Below, piece after piece: positions 35,024 to 43,968 of a stretch of DNA of 64,000 nucleotides; positions within the stretch are counted from its first letter, which is position 1; every line of letters starts with the position of its first letter. A program made the position numbers and the translations under genes. The stretch is from Halalkalibacter suaedae (lineage in GTDB: Bacteria > Bacillota > Bacilli > Bacillales > Bacillaceae_D). The notes beneath the pieces were generated by a model. The model had not been told where the DNA came from. It worked only from the letters and a program-made list of their open reading frames with translations, and ran no database searches. Where the stretch lies: positions 1 to 64,000 of the forward strand of contig NZ_JAGKSQ010000010.1 in the NCBI RefSeq assembly GCF_017939705.1, in the 5' to 3' direction.

Positions 35024-35521
35024 TTGAAACTATTTAGATTCTTACTAGTTGCTATTATAGCTGTATTGTTATGGGGAACAACAGAAATATCTGCAGATGC
35101 AAAACAAAAGGTAAATGAAAGACCAACTGAGGGAGTTGCAGCAAAGAGTGATTTAGGTGAATCTTCCATAGACATTCGCTTTTCAATTCAGGCTTACAGA
35201 TACATGGAAGCTGGCTATAACTACCTCCGTCTAGCTCAGTATGGTCAAGCTGACATAGGTGGAGAAACTCATGCTAAACAACAAGTAGACAGCATAGGTG
35301 TTGATGTCTACTTACAAAAATGGAATTCTGATCAGAAAAGATGGGTTGATTTATTTAAAGCTGATTCTGCCTCAGCTATTAATTCGAGAACGGTTGAAAC
35401 AAGCAAAAAAGTCAGCCTAATAAAGGGCTCACTTTATAGAACAAAAACATACCATTGGATTGTTGATGGCTCCAGTTCAGAAAGTACCACTGCCTACTCT
35501 TCATATCTTACCGCAAAGTAA
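35024..35521 (+). CDS. Secreted protein, DUF6147-like
   Basis: 165 residues from the TTG at 35024, seven bases after GGAGG. Signal peptide ~1-25 (FLLVAIIAVLLWGTTEISA). The mature part begins AKSDLGESSIDIRFSIQAYR and continues as beta strands with SIGVDVYLQKWNSDQKRWVD, ending in TYHWIVDGSSSESTTAYSS. The beta-rich layout resembles DUF6147 secreted proteins of Bacillus; I am moderately confident. Plus strand, followed by its own terminator. Confidence 0.6.
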   Translation: MKLFRFLLVAIIAVLLWGTTEISADAKQKVNERPTEGVAAKSDLGESSIDIRFSIQAYRYMEAGYNYLRLAQYGQADIGGETHAKQQVDSIGVDVYLQKWNSDQKRWVDLFKADSASAINSRTVETSKKVSLIKGSLYRTKTYHWIVDGSSSESTTAYSSYLTAK

Positions 35522-35535
35522 ATAGAAAAACATTA

Positions 35536-35585
35536 TGTAAAGAGCCTTCATTTTGAGCGGAATTGAATCGAGATGAAGGCTTTTT
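35536..35585 (+). terminator. Terminator of the DUF6147-like gene
   Basis: AGCCTTCAT ... ATGAAGGCT followed by TTTTT. Confidence 0.85.
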
Positions 35586-35624
35586 GTTGCAATAACACTC
35601 CCAGTTACTTTAATAAACAAGTTA

Positions 35625-35996
35625 TTATTTTTTTAGCAATCGTACTAACAATTGTCTTGTTTTCTCGAAATTTTTATACTCCTGAAAGAACTCTTTATAG
35701 TTATCAATTTTGTCTTCAAAAAATGTATATTGAGCAAATTGTTGAAAGAAAGACATTTCTAAATCACTAATTTGACATTTTGGTATTTGGCTTGTATTCC
35801 TAGCTAAAACATAGCTCAGAGTACCTGCAATATTCATACAGTAAGTATTAAAATCACCCGTTAAAAAATCTTCGTCTTCCAATAGCTTCAAGAAATCAGC
35901 AGAAAAGTCTTCTTGGATTTTATCAATATCACTATAAGGAAAGGGCTTACTCAAATCATTTTTTATTTCAGTTAGTTGATTTATAATATTATCCAT
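35625..35996 (-). CDS. YxiJ-like immunity protein
   Basis: 123 residues. NQLTEIKNDLSKPFPYSDID, TGDFNTYCMNIAGTLSYVLA and EMSFFQQFAQYTFFEDKIDN closely match my recollection of B. subtilis YxiJ, encoded in the yxi LXG-toxin/immunity locus. GGAGAGG lies before the ATG. There is no LXG toxin gene in this window, so it is an orphan copy. Confidence 0.65.
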   Translation of the reverse strand: MDNIINQLTEIKNDLSKPFPYSDIDKIQEDFSADFLKLLEDEDFLTGDFNTYCMNIAGTLSYVLARNTSQIPKCQISDLEMSFFQQFAQYTFFEDKIDNYKEFFQEYKNFEKTRQLLVRLLKK

Positions 35997-36226
35997 AATT
36001 CCCCTCTCCTTAAGTAAGCATTTTTCTAATTTCTCATGTTTTTACTATTGCACTAAACTGCTTTAGTTTTTTCATAAATTCCACCTCAGTTTAGTATTAG
36101 AACCTAAACTGGTCTTATTCAAGGATTCTGTCTCGTTAGTTAATTAATTCAACCATAAAGAGCGATTACCCTTTATTAAGCAATCGCACTCCGTTTGTTG
36201 AACTAAAACTGTCTTAAGTTTAAGAA
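35997..36226. other. Intergenic region with a decayed gene start
   Basis: On the minus strand GAGGTGG lies five bases before an ATG at about 36080 that encodes only MKKLKQFSAIVKT before a stop. It looks like the 5' end of a lost cassette gene. The rest is a type B separator at 36146-36206. Confidence 0.4.
36146..36206. repeat. Hairpin separator, type B
   Basis: TTCAACCATAAAG, stem AGCGATT / AATCGC, then ACTCCGTTTGTTGAAC. It ends just before the stop of the lipoprotein gene. Confidence 0.7.
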
Positions 36227-36613
36227 TTACTCAAAATGTTTTTTTATAGCTTTAAGGCTTTGTGTCTGTAGAAGCACTTCTTCATTTGGTCCACCAATTA
36301 TAATGGAAGGGAGTATCTTAATATCGAAATGCTCTGTATAAACAGGATCAGGGTTAATAAAGTAAACAATATGGTCTACATTACAAACATTCATGGATTT
36401 CCTTAATTTAACTTTGAAATGTTCTGTAGGGTTTTCTTCTATAAATACGGTAATTGTTTGTTTTCCATCAGTATTTGGAGTAATACCAAACTCCCCTTCT
36501 GTACTTTGGTTTACTTCTTCCTCTAATACCTCACAAGAATTACTATTGTGTCTACAACCAACCATCATTACTATGAAGAATACTATTGCCATTAATTTAT
36601 AAATAAAAACCAT
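36227..36613 (-). CDS. Small lipoprotein
   Basis: Up to 128 residues. The N-terminal span ends in a lipobox (MVGC, Cys ~20), so it should be lipid-anchored outside the membrane. The mature part has a strand pattern (KQTITVFIEENPTEHFKV and FDIKILPSIIIGGPNEEVLL) reminiscent of thioredoxin-fold lipoproteins but without a CxxC. The first ATG lies inside AGGGGATG, so initiation is probably a few codons later (ATT at 36604, or ATG at 36592). Confidence 0.6.
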   Translation of the reverse strand: MVFIYKLMAIVFFIVMMVGCRHNSNSCEVLEEEVNQSTEGEFGITPNTDGKQTITVFIEENPTEHFKVKLRKSMNVCNVDHIVYFINPDPVYTEHFDIKILPSIIIGGPNEEVLLQTQSLKAIKKHFE

Positions 36614-36661
36614 CCCCTGACTAATTACCCTAGTTCTACTAATCTACCCCATAGTAAAATA

Positions 36662-36955
36662 TTAAAGCGATTTTTTCTTAATAGTGAAAACTACTATAAG
36701 GTTTACTAAAGTACCCAATACCAATGAAACAGAAAAATAAACACTGATAATCGCTATACCAAAACCTCCACCAATTATGCCAAAAGAGGCAAGAATTGCT
36801 GGTACTAGAAAAACTAAAATAGCCAATAACACAAGCATTATAATTGGTGTAAACCTTTTTGAATAATTGATTTTCATTGTCCAATAAACAGAAGCTACAA
36901 TTAGTATAAATGGTATTAAGAGCCCAACGATAATAGTAGTCATTGATGTATCCAA
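36662..36955 (-). CDS. Three-span membrane protein (possible YesK-like)
   Basis: About 97 residues from the TTG at 36955, five bases after GGGGGAG. Three hydrophobic segments cover most of it (~8-28, ~40-62, ~66-90), with the polar turn KINYSKRFTPI. Short YesK-type Bacillus proteins have similar size and layout. Function unknown. Confidence 0.6.
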   Translation of the reverse strand: MDTSMTTIIVGLLIPFILIVASVYWTMKINYSKRFTPIIMLVLLAILVFLVPAILASFGIIGGGFGIAIISVYFSVSLVLGTLVNLIVVFTIKKKSL

Positions 36956-36994
36956 GATAACTCCCCCTTCAATACAAGTTACCACATCCGCCCT

Positions 36995-37076
36995 TTAGTT
37001 TAACATTAATTTCCTTTTCTGTGACATAAAAAGGAGCACTCCTTGTTGAAGGAATGCTCCCAGTTAGCTTAAGTAC
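36995..37076. repeat. Hairpin separator, type C (full form)
   Basis: TTTAACATTAATTTCC, GTGACATAAAAA, stem GGAGCACTCCTT / AAGGAATGCTCC with loop GTTG, then CAGTTAGCTTAAGTAC. The cleanest type C copy. Confidence 0.9.
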
Positions 37077-37118
37077 ACCTTTTCACAAACTTTTACAGTT
37101 TAACGATTACAAAATGGA

Positions 37119-37505
37119 TTACCCTTCAACAATTGCAAGGTATTTCAAGATTTCTCCTTCTAATTCAACGATTAAAATATCTCCTCTTTCCTTGGCTGAA
37201 AAAATCTTTGCACCAACTGGAAGTTTATTTGCCATTTCATCTTTGAAATCTGTATTAGTATCATTTTTTGTTTTTATTTCACCGATTTTAACGTCTTTTG
37301 TTAAAGACAATTCTTCTACCCAATCGATATTAGTTTTGTAGATTAATCCATCATACTGAAAAATATCAGCATCAGGGTCTAATGTTATTACTTCTTCAGC
37401 ATCAATACTATCAATTGTTACTTTTGTTGTTTCCCCTCCATTAGAGCATCCAGTAATCATAAATAATACAAATGTAATCAAGACATAAAATAATTTTTGA
37501 ACCAA
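37119..37505 (-). CDS. Small lipoprotein
   Basis: 128 residues. The signal region ends MITGC (lipobox, Cys ~20). The mature part is acidic and strand-rich (DPDADIFQYDGLIYKTNIDW, VGAKIFSAKERGDILIVELE). It resembles surface lipoproteins of unknown role. The TTG start follows GGGGG by seven bases. It is followed by a type C separator. Confidence 0.7.
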   Translation of the reverse strand: MVQKLFYVLITFVLFMITGCSNGGETTKVTIDSIDAEEVITLDPDADIFQYDGLIYKTNIDWVEELSLTKDVKIGEIKTKNDTNTDFKDEMANKLPVGAKIFSAKERGDILIVELEGEILKYLAIVEG

Positions 37506-37586
37506 CGTATTACCCCCTTTTTATATATAGACGGTTATTCTCTATCAAAAGTTCCATCTTCAACTAAACTGTCATTTATTTCAAGT

Positions 37587-37814
37587 GAAATTCTTCACAA
37601 TATTACACACCTTCTAACTAAATCATATCAGAGATAACGAATTCCTGTTTATATTTTCCAAAACCATAGTAAAGTCGCTACACAGTATTTAGTCATATTT
37701 GAAGTAGAGACGATTAGCAATTAAGTAATCGTCTCCGTAATTAACAGCTAATCACACCGTCATTAACATTCCGAGAAGGCAAAAAAGAAACATGAGAACC
37801 GTCCCCATGATTAT
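37587..37814. repeat. Long duplicated intergenic segment, copy 1
   Basis: About 228 bases, over 95% identical by eye to 42771-43013. It includes ACCTTCTAACTAAATCATAT, AGTCGCTACACAGTATTTAG, an AGACGATTA...TAATCGTCT hairpin and ends in the REP core GAGAACCGTCCCCATG. It contains no gene. Confidence 0.95.
37788..37810 (+). repeat. REP-like element
   Basis: GAAACATGAGAACCGTCCCC followed by ATGATTATA, at the end of the duplicated segment. Confidence 0.75.
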
Positions 37815-37863
37815 AAAAAAGCGACTGCTGCTGTTCAGCAATCGCTCCATATAGTTGAACAAC
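37813..37863. repeat. Hairpin separator, type D
   Basis: Stem GCGACTGCT / AGCAATCGC, then CCATATAGTTGAAC. It sits between the duplicated segment and the 50-aa gene. Confidence 0.7.
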
Positions 37864-37919
37864 AAAAAGACATTAACAAAAGTTTTCATGAACAGTTAAA
37901 AATATAACAATCCTTTATT

Positions 37920-38072
37920 TCATTCTTTACTTCGCTTTTCTAACAGTTGAATAATTCTTTCGTTTTGCTCTAATTGAGTTTCACTATTCTTCTTAATTCT
38001 GTATACCCATATCAAAAGAACAGCAACTGTCACAGGTATGCTAAATACTAGTAAAACTAAATAAAAATCCAT
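37920..38072 (-). CDS. 50-aa single-span protein with coiled tail
   Basis: Short frame found by eye. The ATG at 38072 follows GAGGGG by eight bases. The sequence starts MDFYLVLLVFSIPVTVAVLL, one membrane span, then a charged helix (KKNSETQLEQNERIIQLLEK). Unknown family; the layout of a span plus amphipathic helix is like small membrane-associated regulators. Confidence 0.65.
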   Translation of the reverse strand: MDFYLVLLVFSIPVTVAVLLIWVYRIKKNSETQLEQNERIIQLLEKRSKE

Positions 38073-38130
38073 ATTATAAACCCCTCAATTACTTATTCCT
38101 TGTAATAGTAAACTGCTTCTATACGTCCTA

Positions 38131-38190
38131 TACTTCAATAAGAAAAAGGACAATCGTATCTTCTTTAAGGATTGCACCCGTTACTTTAAG
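38131..38190. repeat. Hairpin separator, type B
   Basis: ACTTCAATAAGAAAAAGG, ACAATCG...GGATTGC, ACCCGTTACTTTAAGTA. Confidence 0.85.
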
Positions 38191-38220
38191 TACACTTTTT
38201 CACAAAATCTATATACTATC

Positions 38221-38415
38221 TTAATTAGTTGACTCTTTCAGATCTGAAATGCTATTGTGAAAATTAGATATTCGATCCAAACAGTCTAACTTCATTTTAT
38301 CTCCAACATTTCCAGTCATTGCAGTTTCAACAAACCCATAAATAATTTTTATCATTGCTTGTGCATCATTTTTATCCAACTGCTCAATTCTTCCTTTTAT
38401 ATTATCGTCTATCAA
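38221..38415 (-). CDS. 64-aa uncharacterised protein
   Basis: From the TTG at 38415, ten bases after AAGGA; a GTG three codons upstream sits one base from it. It is a mostly helical soluble protein (DNIKGRIEQLDKNDAQAMIK, DKMKLDCLDRISNFHNSISD) with no motif I recognise. Confidence 0.5.
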   Translation of the reverse strand: MIDDNIKGRIEQLDKNDAQAMIKIIYGFVETAMTGNVGDKMKLDCLDRISNFHNSISDLKESTN

Positions 38416-38538
38416 TATATACACTTCCTTTCAAATAATCAATATCCTGCTCCTTATATAACAAAACGATCAGCACTAACTGACTGCATTTTCTTATTCA
38501 ATTCTCGCCCTCTAAGTTTTTGTACAACTATTTATACT

Positions 38539-39054
38539 TCATTTAATGTTTTTAACGAATTCATAATTTGGTGGAAGTTCTTTAATTTTATTTTCTTCAA
38601 AGGCTTTTATCAGAATTTTTTTGTTTTTCATAAAATGATATTCAATTTTTAACTCTTTAGGAACAGTGTTAGAAGCTATTCCATCGTTAAGGAAAAGATA
38701 TAAATTAAGCAATGTGCCACCACTATGGCTAGGCTTTCCACAAATCATATAAGATTCTATATCCTCCCATCCAATTTCAACGTCTCTTTTATCTTTTTCA
38801 ACAATTACACCTGCTTCAGTCAAAGTTATAACTAATGTTGGATTTATTATTTGTTTAAACGTATAAACGATTACACGTAAGCAAATGAAGGAAAATAATA
38901 GTTTAACAACCATACCCGCCCAATATTTCCAATTCATTTCAAATGTTAATATAGAGTAAGTAGTAAATTTAGCAATCCAGAAGAACAAATAACCAAAAAC
39001 AATTAATGCTAACAACATAAAAATTCTAGAGTTATAAAACTTTTTTTCTTCCAA
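38539..39054 (-). CDS. Membrane protein with a soluble PH-like domain
   Basis: 171 residues. Two N-terminal spans (~11-32, ~40-60) are followed by a soluble domain with strands ITLTEAGVIVEKDKRDVEIG, WEDIESYMI and NLYLFLNDG. This is the usual layout of small bacterial PH-like membrane proteins (STM3941-type). Function unknown. Confidence 0.6.
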   Translation of the reverse strand: MEEKKFYNSRIFMLLALIVFGYLFFWIAKFTTYSILTFEMNWKYWAGMVVKLLFSFICLRVIVYTFKQIINPTLVITLTEAGVIVEKDKRDVEIGWEDIESYMICGKPSHSGGTLLNLYLFLNDGIASNTVPKELKIEYHFMKNKKILIKAFEENKIKELPPNYEFVKNIK

Positions 39055-39224
39055 CTAATTACTTCCTTTCTTTTATAATACGAACATGATGTATGCTAAT
39101 ATATAAGCAAATACACTGGAATACCTTTTTATCATAATAATTACTCCTACAAAATTCTTCGCAAATGCTTATTCATTAAAGCTCCTATTTAGCTGAAGAT
39201 TACATCTTTAATAAATTCATTAGC

Positions 39225-39522
39225 TTAACAATTTGATTCCTCATATTCGAGCAAGTCACCGTTCTCGTCATCTACTTGAATAGTCCCAAATTCGCAATCC
39301 TTGTCGATTTCCCAATCAACGATGTACTTCCCCCAACCTTTGCTGACAGATTTTTTTTTTAATTTTATCTTTATCTTTGCTGAAGTTTTCTGTGAGGTCT
39401 TGCACAACAATTGATTCTGCTCCGGCTTGAGTAATTTTAGATTGAGAATTCCCACAAGCAGCTAATAATAAAAGAAGTAAAACAAATAACATAGAGACTA
39501 TTTTTTGCATGTTTTTGTCCAT
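39225..39522 (-). pseudogene. Lipoprotein gene split by a 10-T tract
   Basis: The first frame (39522 down to the T-run) encodes a lipobox protein (LLLLLLAACGNSQSK) and runs out of frame at a stretch of ten T's at 39351-39360. The other frame (39455 down to 39225) continues as WGKYIVDWEIDKDCEFGTIQ then VDDENGDLLEYEESNC, a PepSY-like C-terminal strand pattern. A one-base change in the homopolymer would join them into one ~95-residue lipoprotein. Slippage, a sequencing error or a real frameshift are all possible. Confidence 0.65.
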
Positions 39523-39584
39523 CTCCTTTTCTAGCTTAAATTAGATTGATAGGTACACTATGTCCTTATTAAAGTGGCATTATA

Positions 39585-40394
<810 letters not shown>

Positions 40395-40424
40395 TCATTA
40401 TTTTTATTGTCAATAAATTATTTA

Positions 40425-40479
40425 AGTATGAACAGGGGAGTCCCTTCTTCTTAAAGGAACGCTCACGTTTGTTGAAGAA
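40425..40479. repeat. Hairpin separator, type B (degraded)
   Basis: TATGAACAGGGGAGTCCC, loop TTCTTCTTAAAG, GAACGCTCACGTTTGTTGAAG. Confidence 0.65.
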
Positions 40480-40585
40480 AATCTTATTAACCTTATTCGT
40501 TTTAATTGTTCGGCCTATCACTCTTCTAACTTCTACGAATAAACTACCTGGATGTTTCATGAAATGTTAAACATTCAAGTATCCT

Positions 40586-40645
40586 GCTTCAAGAAGAAAA
40601 GAACAATCCCTGCTTCTTGAAGGTTTGCTCCCCGTTACTTTAAGT
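40586..40645. repeat. Hairpin separator, type B
   Basis: GCTTCAAGAAGAAAAGAACAA, TCCCTGCTTCTTGAAGGTTTG, CTCCCCGTTACTTTAAGTG. The core is nearly identical to the copy at 39585. Confidence 0.8.
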
Positions 40646-40746
40646 GAAACTATTCACAACCCTTTCTCTTTTTGAAGCAATTTTTTAATCAATTAATAGC
40701 TGGGATTAATCCTCCAAATAGAGATTCACCTAGTTTCCTCTCTTTA

Positions 40747-41391
40747 TTATAAAAAAAATTCTGATAATCGAGAAGTAATAAAACCTTCTACAAAAGCAGC
40801 TATAAACAATAATGGCATAACAACTATTATGTAGCTTCTTAAAGATTGCTTTAATAGTTTTCCGATTGGTTCTGAATCTTTCTTTTTATGAAAGTATACT
40901 TTTGTTAAGATATTTCGATTAAGAAAGTTCCCTATTGCTGTGCAATAAATAAGTGCAGTAAGTTCAATGAGGGCGTGAGGTAAAAAACTATAAGCAAATG
41001 CACCTATTACATTGTGTCCCATTGCATAAAGTCCCCCAAATACAACACCAACTATAACAAATTGTAAAATTGCAAATAAGGAAGGCAATCGATAGAAAGG
41101 GATTAATCCAAATAATATTGCAATGATCCCTATCTTGAGGTTGTTCCAAAAAATCACTAAGAATGTTTGTATATTTGACAGTCTACTTGTTTTTTCACCT
41201 GACATTTCAGCTATATTGTTAGCTATATTTTCAGCAATTACTTTTGTTTGTTTTATGAAAAAATCAGCCATAAAAAAAGATAATGTGAAACAAAATATCG
41301 CAATAATAATTGCAAAAATGAAAGTCCATCGAAAGCTTTTTTGATACTTTTTTTTGTAAATCTCAAATTCCTCCGAATAGACTTTCTTCAT
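40747..41391 (-). CDS. Stage II sporulation protein M-like membrane protein
   Basis: 214 residues with five or six membrane spans and the family's conserved core: FWNNLKIGIIAILFGLIPFY, VIVGVVFGGLYAMGHNVIGA and FLPHALIELTALIYCTAIGN. SpoIIM-like proteins occur outside sporulation next to XRE regulators. Here the gene ends a three-gene operon and starts two bases after the upstream membrane gene's stop. Confidence 0.8.
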   Translation of the reverse strand: MKKVYSEEFEIYKKKYQKSFRWTFIFAIIIAIFCFTLSFFMADFFIKQTKVIAENIANNIAEMSGEKTSRLSNIQTFLVIFWNNLKIGIIAILFGLIPFYRLPSLFAILQFVIVGVVFGGLYAMGHNVIGAFAYSFLPHALIELTALIYCTAIGNFLNRNILTKVYFHKKKDSEPIGKLLKQSLRSYIIVVMPLLFIAAFVEGFITSRLSEFFL

Positions 41392-41393
41392 CT

Positions 41394-41792
41394 TTAATCC
41401 TCCGTTTCTTCTTGATTATTTAAGTAATCTCGTACCATCCATCTTAAAATTAAACTAATTAAGATTAGGTATCCAATCAACTTCGGATATGTAATAGTAA
41501 TTATCGAGTTTTGAATTAGCAACGTCCCAATAAGTAAAACGAGTATAGTTAACCAATACATAAGATTTCCTGCAAATAAGGCATTTTCTCGTGTACGTTG
41601 GTCATGCTGAAGATTAATCTTATTCCAACTGCCTTTCTTCTGAATACCAAGACCAAAAGTAATCAATTGAATTGTTGCTAAAATAGCAATGACTAGTGTT
41701 AGTTTAGAGTGTGAGATGAAAAAATAACTAATAAACAGAAACAGTGGAATCACCATGCGCAAAAGAAAATTGCTTCGATACGTTAGATTCAT
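41394..41792 (-). CDS. Membrane protein in XRE-SpoIIM-like operon
   Basis: About 132 residues from the ATG at 41792, six bases after GGAGAGG. Four membrane spans (~12-30, ~32-52, ~80-100, ~104-124) and the central polar motif INLQHDQRTRENALFAGN, typical of the small membrane proteins that follow XRE regulators in Firmicutes. Its start lies one base past the regulator's stop. It presumably works with the SpoIIM-like protein. Confidence 0.75.
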   Translation of the reverse strand: MNLTYRSNFLLRMVIPLFLFISYFFISHSKLTLVIAILATIQLITFGLGIQKKGSWNKINLQHDQRTRENALFAGNLMYWLTILVLLIGTLLIQNSIITITYPKLIGYLILISLILRWMVRDYLNNQEETED

Positions 41793-41793
41793 T

Positions 41794-42006
41794 TTATTCC
41801 TCTCCTTCAATCCAAAATAATTTTTCAAGCGTAGTTTCTAAAGTAGTTGCTAATTTAAGTGCAGTACCAATAGATGGTTCATATCGTTGTTTTTCAATCG
41901 CTATAATCGTCTGTCTTGTGACGGATATACTTTCAGCCAATTGGTCCTGTGTGATACCTTTCTCCTTCCTAAATTCTTTGACAGAATTTCGCACCCCATG
42001 CTTCAT
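41794..42006 (-). CDS. XRE-family transcriptional regulator
   Basis: 70 residues, a single helix-turn-helix: NSVKEFRKEKGITQDQLAES, ISVTRQTIIAIEKQRYEPSI, GTALKLATTLETTLEKLF. It is the first gene of the three-gene operon. Two copies of ATGTAA-N8-TTACAT lie at the promoter, so autoregulation is probable. Confidence 0.88.
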   Translation of the reverse strand: MKHGVRNSVKEFRKEKGITQDQLAESISVTRQTIIAIEKQRYEPSIGTALKLATTLETTLEKLFWIEGEE

Positions 42007-42025
42007 GAATTACACCCTTCCCAAA

Positions 42026-42045
42026 ATGTAACGTATGCATTACAT
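42026..42045. promoter_or_regulatory. Operator 2 of the XRE operon
   Basis: ATGTAA-N8-TTACAT between the -10 box and the XRE ribosome binding site. It has the same arrangement as the site at 42069. Confidence 0.75.
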
Positions 42046-42051
42046 AACCTA

Positions 42052-42080
42052 ATAGTATAAAACTTAAAATGTAATGTCAA
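42052..42080 (-). promoter_or_regulatory. Sigma-A promoter of the XRE operon
   Basis: On the minus strand, TTGACA (42080-42075) and TACTAT (42057-42052) are 17 bases apart, an almost consensus vegetative promoter. Confidence 0.85.
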
Positions 42081-42088
42081 CATTACAT
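42069..42088. promoter_or_regulatory. Operator 1 of the XRE operon
   Basis: ATGTAA-N8-TTACAT embedded in a longer 14-base perfect inverted repeat (42063-42094, CTTAAAATGTAATG / CATTACATTTTAAG). It overlaps the -35 box, so binding would repress. Confidence 0.8.
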
Positions 42089-42128
42089 TTTAAGTGATAC
42101 AAATTCATCTTATTACTTGTGAACTAAA

Positions 42129-42168
42129 AACAGTCAGCACCTATATAAAAAAGGACTGACTGTTTTGT
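42129..42168 (-). terminator. Terminator hairpin
   Basis: AAAACAGTCAG pairs with CTGACTGTTTT. It lies downstream of the 137-aa gene. Confidence 0.75.
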
Positions 42169-42217
42169 ATATAAATAAATCTTGTCGGATTTTGAATTAA
42201 ACCACTCTTCCTCCTTA

Positions 42218-42262
42218 AAAAGGAATAAACAATCGTTGTTATTGAAATATAGCACTCCGTTA
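42218..42262. repeat. Weak separator-like segment
   Basis: AAGGAATAAACAATCGTTGTT, AGCACTCCGTTAGTGAAAG. Only the right arm is well conserved. Confidence 0.45.
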
Positions 42263-42272
42263 GTGAAAGATG

Positions 42273-42686
42273 TTAAGCCTCTTCTTGATATAAATTAAAT
42301 CTAAGTGGAGGATGGTTCATTGGAACTTTGAATTCATCAAGATTTTCTATTTCATTAAAAAAGTCATCTACATCACCATCTGTGTCAAAATACCATTCAG
42401 ATGCTTCTAATTTCTTAAACTCCTTAATCGGTTCAAAAACGAATTCACAATGTAATTGCTGAATGTCACCATTTCCATCAGTGAATTGTCTAACAAAATC
42501 ATAATAAAATAGTTTTTCACCTGTGAAGTCATACATCCCACACTGAAATAATATGGCTTTTTCTTCTTCACCTACAACAGTTTCTTTTGCGAATAACTTA
42601 AATTCTTCCCACACTTTTTGAACATCTTTTGTGATTTCACCAGTTCTATTTTTGAGGTGGCTTTCAGCATTAGCAATTGTAATCAT
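42273..42686 (-). CDS. Acidic uncharacterised protein, immunity-like
   Basis: 137 residues, rich in Asp and Glu. Strand-like blocks FQCGMYDFTGEKLFYYDFVR and LHCEFVFEPIKEFK are followed by EWYFDTDGDVDDFFNEIENL. No signal peptide. The size, acidity and isolated position resemble immunity proteins, but the family is not recognised. Confidence 0.55.
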   Translation of the reverse strand: MITIANAESHLKNRTGEITKDVQKVWEEFKLFAKETVVGEEEKAILFQCGMYDFTGEKLFYYDFVRQFTDGNGDIQQLHCEFVFEPIKEFKKLEASEWYFDTDGDVDDFFNEIENLDEFKVPMNHPPLRFNLYQEEA

Positions 42687-42770
42687 AACCTACATCTCCA
42701 ATCAGAAAAATCATTAAAGGTTAGTATGCCCGATATGGCTTCTTAAATTAATCTGCCCTTTAATTTAAAT

Positions 42771-43013
42771 GAAATCCTTCACAATATCACATACCTTCTA
42801 ACTAAATCATATCAGAGATAACGAAATCCTGTTTATATTTTCCAAAACCATAGTAAAGTCGCTACACAGTATTTAGTCATATTTGAAGTAGAGACGATTA
42901 GCAATTAAGTAATCGTCTCCGTAATTAACAGCTAATCACACCGTCATTAACATTTCGAGAAGGCAAAAAGCAAAAAAGAAACATGAGAACCGTCCCCATG
43001 ATTACATGATTAT
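42771..43013. repeat. Long duplicated intergenic segment, copy 2
   Basis: Matches 37587-37814 with a handful of substitutions and a small insertion (AAAGC) before the REP core. It lies between two minus-strand genes and has no gene of its own. Confidence 0.95.
42979..43000 (+). repeat. REP-like element
   Basis: GAAACATGAGAACCGTCCCC, at the end of duplicated segment copy 2. Confidence 0.75.
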
Positions 43014-43018
43014 AGTAT

Positions 43019-43483
43019 CTATATACCACTCTCAACTTCTTCTGGATACACATACATATCAACCTCAATGGTTGTACCTGTTAGATAGCAGAATTCAATT
43101 ATTTCTTCATTAAACCCCATTAATGGTTGCTCTTCGCCATAAATACTGGGAACAATCATAATTACATAATCTACATCATATTGTTCCTTGATTTCCTTTA
43201 ACAGTGATATTTTATTTTTTAAATTTTTAATTGTGTCCATGCATTGTGCTTCAACATCTAACCTACCTATGTTCGATTTTTCAGCAGCCCATTGCGAAAA
43301 CAAATACTTCGAACCATTCTTTCTTGTATCACCATAGTTCCAACTGCTAAATGGTTGGATTCCAAGTAGCTTCGTTATATCATTTGGATTGAAAATACCA
43401 TTTTCATAAGCAACTAAGCCTCTATGGTCTATTTCTGCTTTACTCCCTATTGAAAAATAAGTATAACTATTTGTTTTTTCCAT
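43019..43483 (-). CDS. DUF4279 family protein (copy 2)
   Basis: About 154 residues from the ATG at 43483, three bases after GAGGTGG. Key blocks are NPNDITKLLGIQPFSSWNYG, DTRKNGSKYLFSQWAAEK and a C-terminal TGTTIEVDMYVYPEEVES, as in DUF4279. It is diverged from the copy at 21.9 kb, so the two are probably independent acquisitions of one immunity-like family. Confidence 0.75.
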   Translation of the reverse strand: MEKTNSYTYFSIGSKAEIDHRGLVAYENGIFNPNDITKLLGIQPFSSWNYGDTRKNGSKYLFSQWAAEKSNIGRLDVEAQCMDTIKNLKNKISLLKEIKEQYDVDYVIMIVPSIYGEEQPLMGFNEEIIEFCYLTGTTIEVDMYVYPEEVESGI

Positions 43484-43527
43484 TTTCCACCTCATAATTT
43501 TAGATTTTTATAACCCTAACCTGCACC

Positions 43528-43597
43528 GTTATTTCAATAAAGAAAAAGAGCTGCCGATCCGTCTTGATCTTCAACTCTCGCCACCCATTTAGTTGAA
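43528..43597. repeat. Hairpin separator, type A
   Basis: GTTATTTCAATAAAG, GAGCTGCCGATCCGTCTTGATC, TTCAACTCTCGCC, then TTAGTTGAAT. One stem pair is changed. Confidence 0.85.
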
Positions 43598-43615
43598 TAT
43601 AACTGTACCAATTTT

Positions 43616-43933
43616 TTAGTAATCCGACCTATAATTAGTACGATATTTGGATTGGAATGTAGCAATGAAGGGAAATAAAAATGAAGGAATAACTATTGAT
43701 ATCAAAACTGCCAATAGATAATAAATAAGTGAAGTATATAGAAACTTCTCTATTAAAAATAGCGTTAATATAAGTATAGGTAGCATCATCAAAGAAACTA
43801 CAACCTTTGAAGGCGTCTCTATAAAATGTTCTGTATTACATTCCTTGCAATTCAAAGGTTGATTATTTCCAATTTGGGATTTGTAAATTCGGCTCCAGCT
43901 AAAAGCGGTTAAACATTTCTCGCATTTTTGCAC
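43616..43933 (-). CDS. Zinc-ribbon membrane protein (TIGR04104-like)
   Basis: 105 residues. Two CxxC pairs at the N-terminus (CEKC and CKEC) with FSWSRIYKS and PLNCKECNTEHFI form a zinc ribbon. Two membrane spans follow (~45-65, ~70-90). It resembles TIGR04104-type Bacillus proteins. Function unknown. Confidence 0.75.
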   Translation of the reverse strand: MQKCEKCLTAFSWSRIYKSQIGNNQPLNCKECNTEHFIETPSKVVVSLMMLPILILTLFLIEKFLYTSLIYYLLAVLISIVIPSFLFPFIATFQSKYRTNYRSDY

Positions 43934-43968
43934 AACAGAACCCCTCCTCTTGAAATATCACTTCTCCT

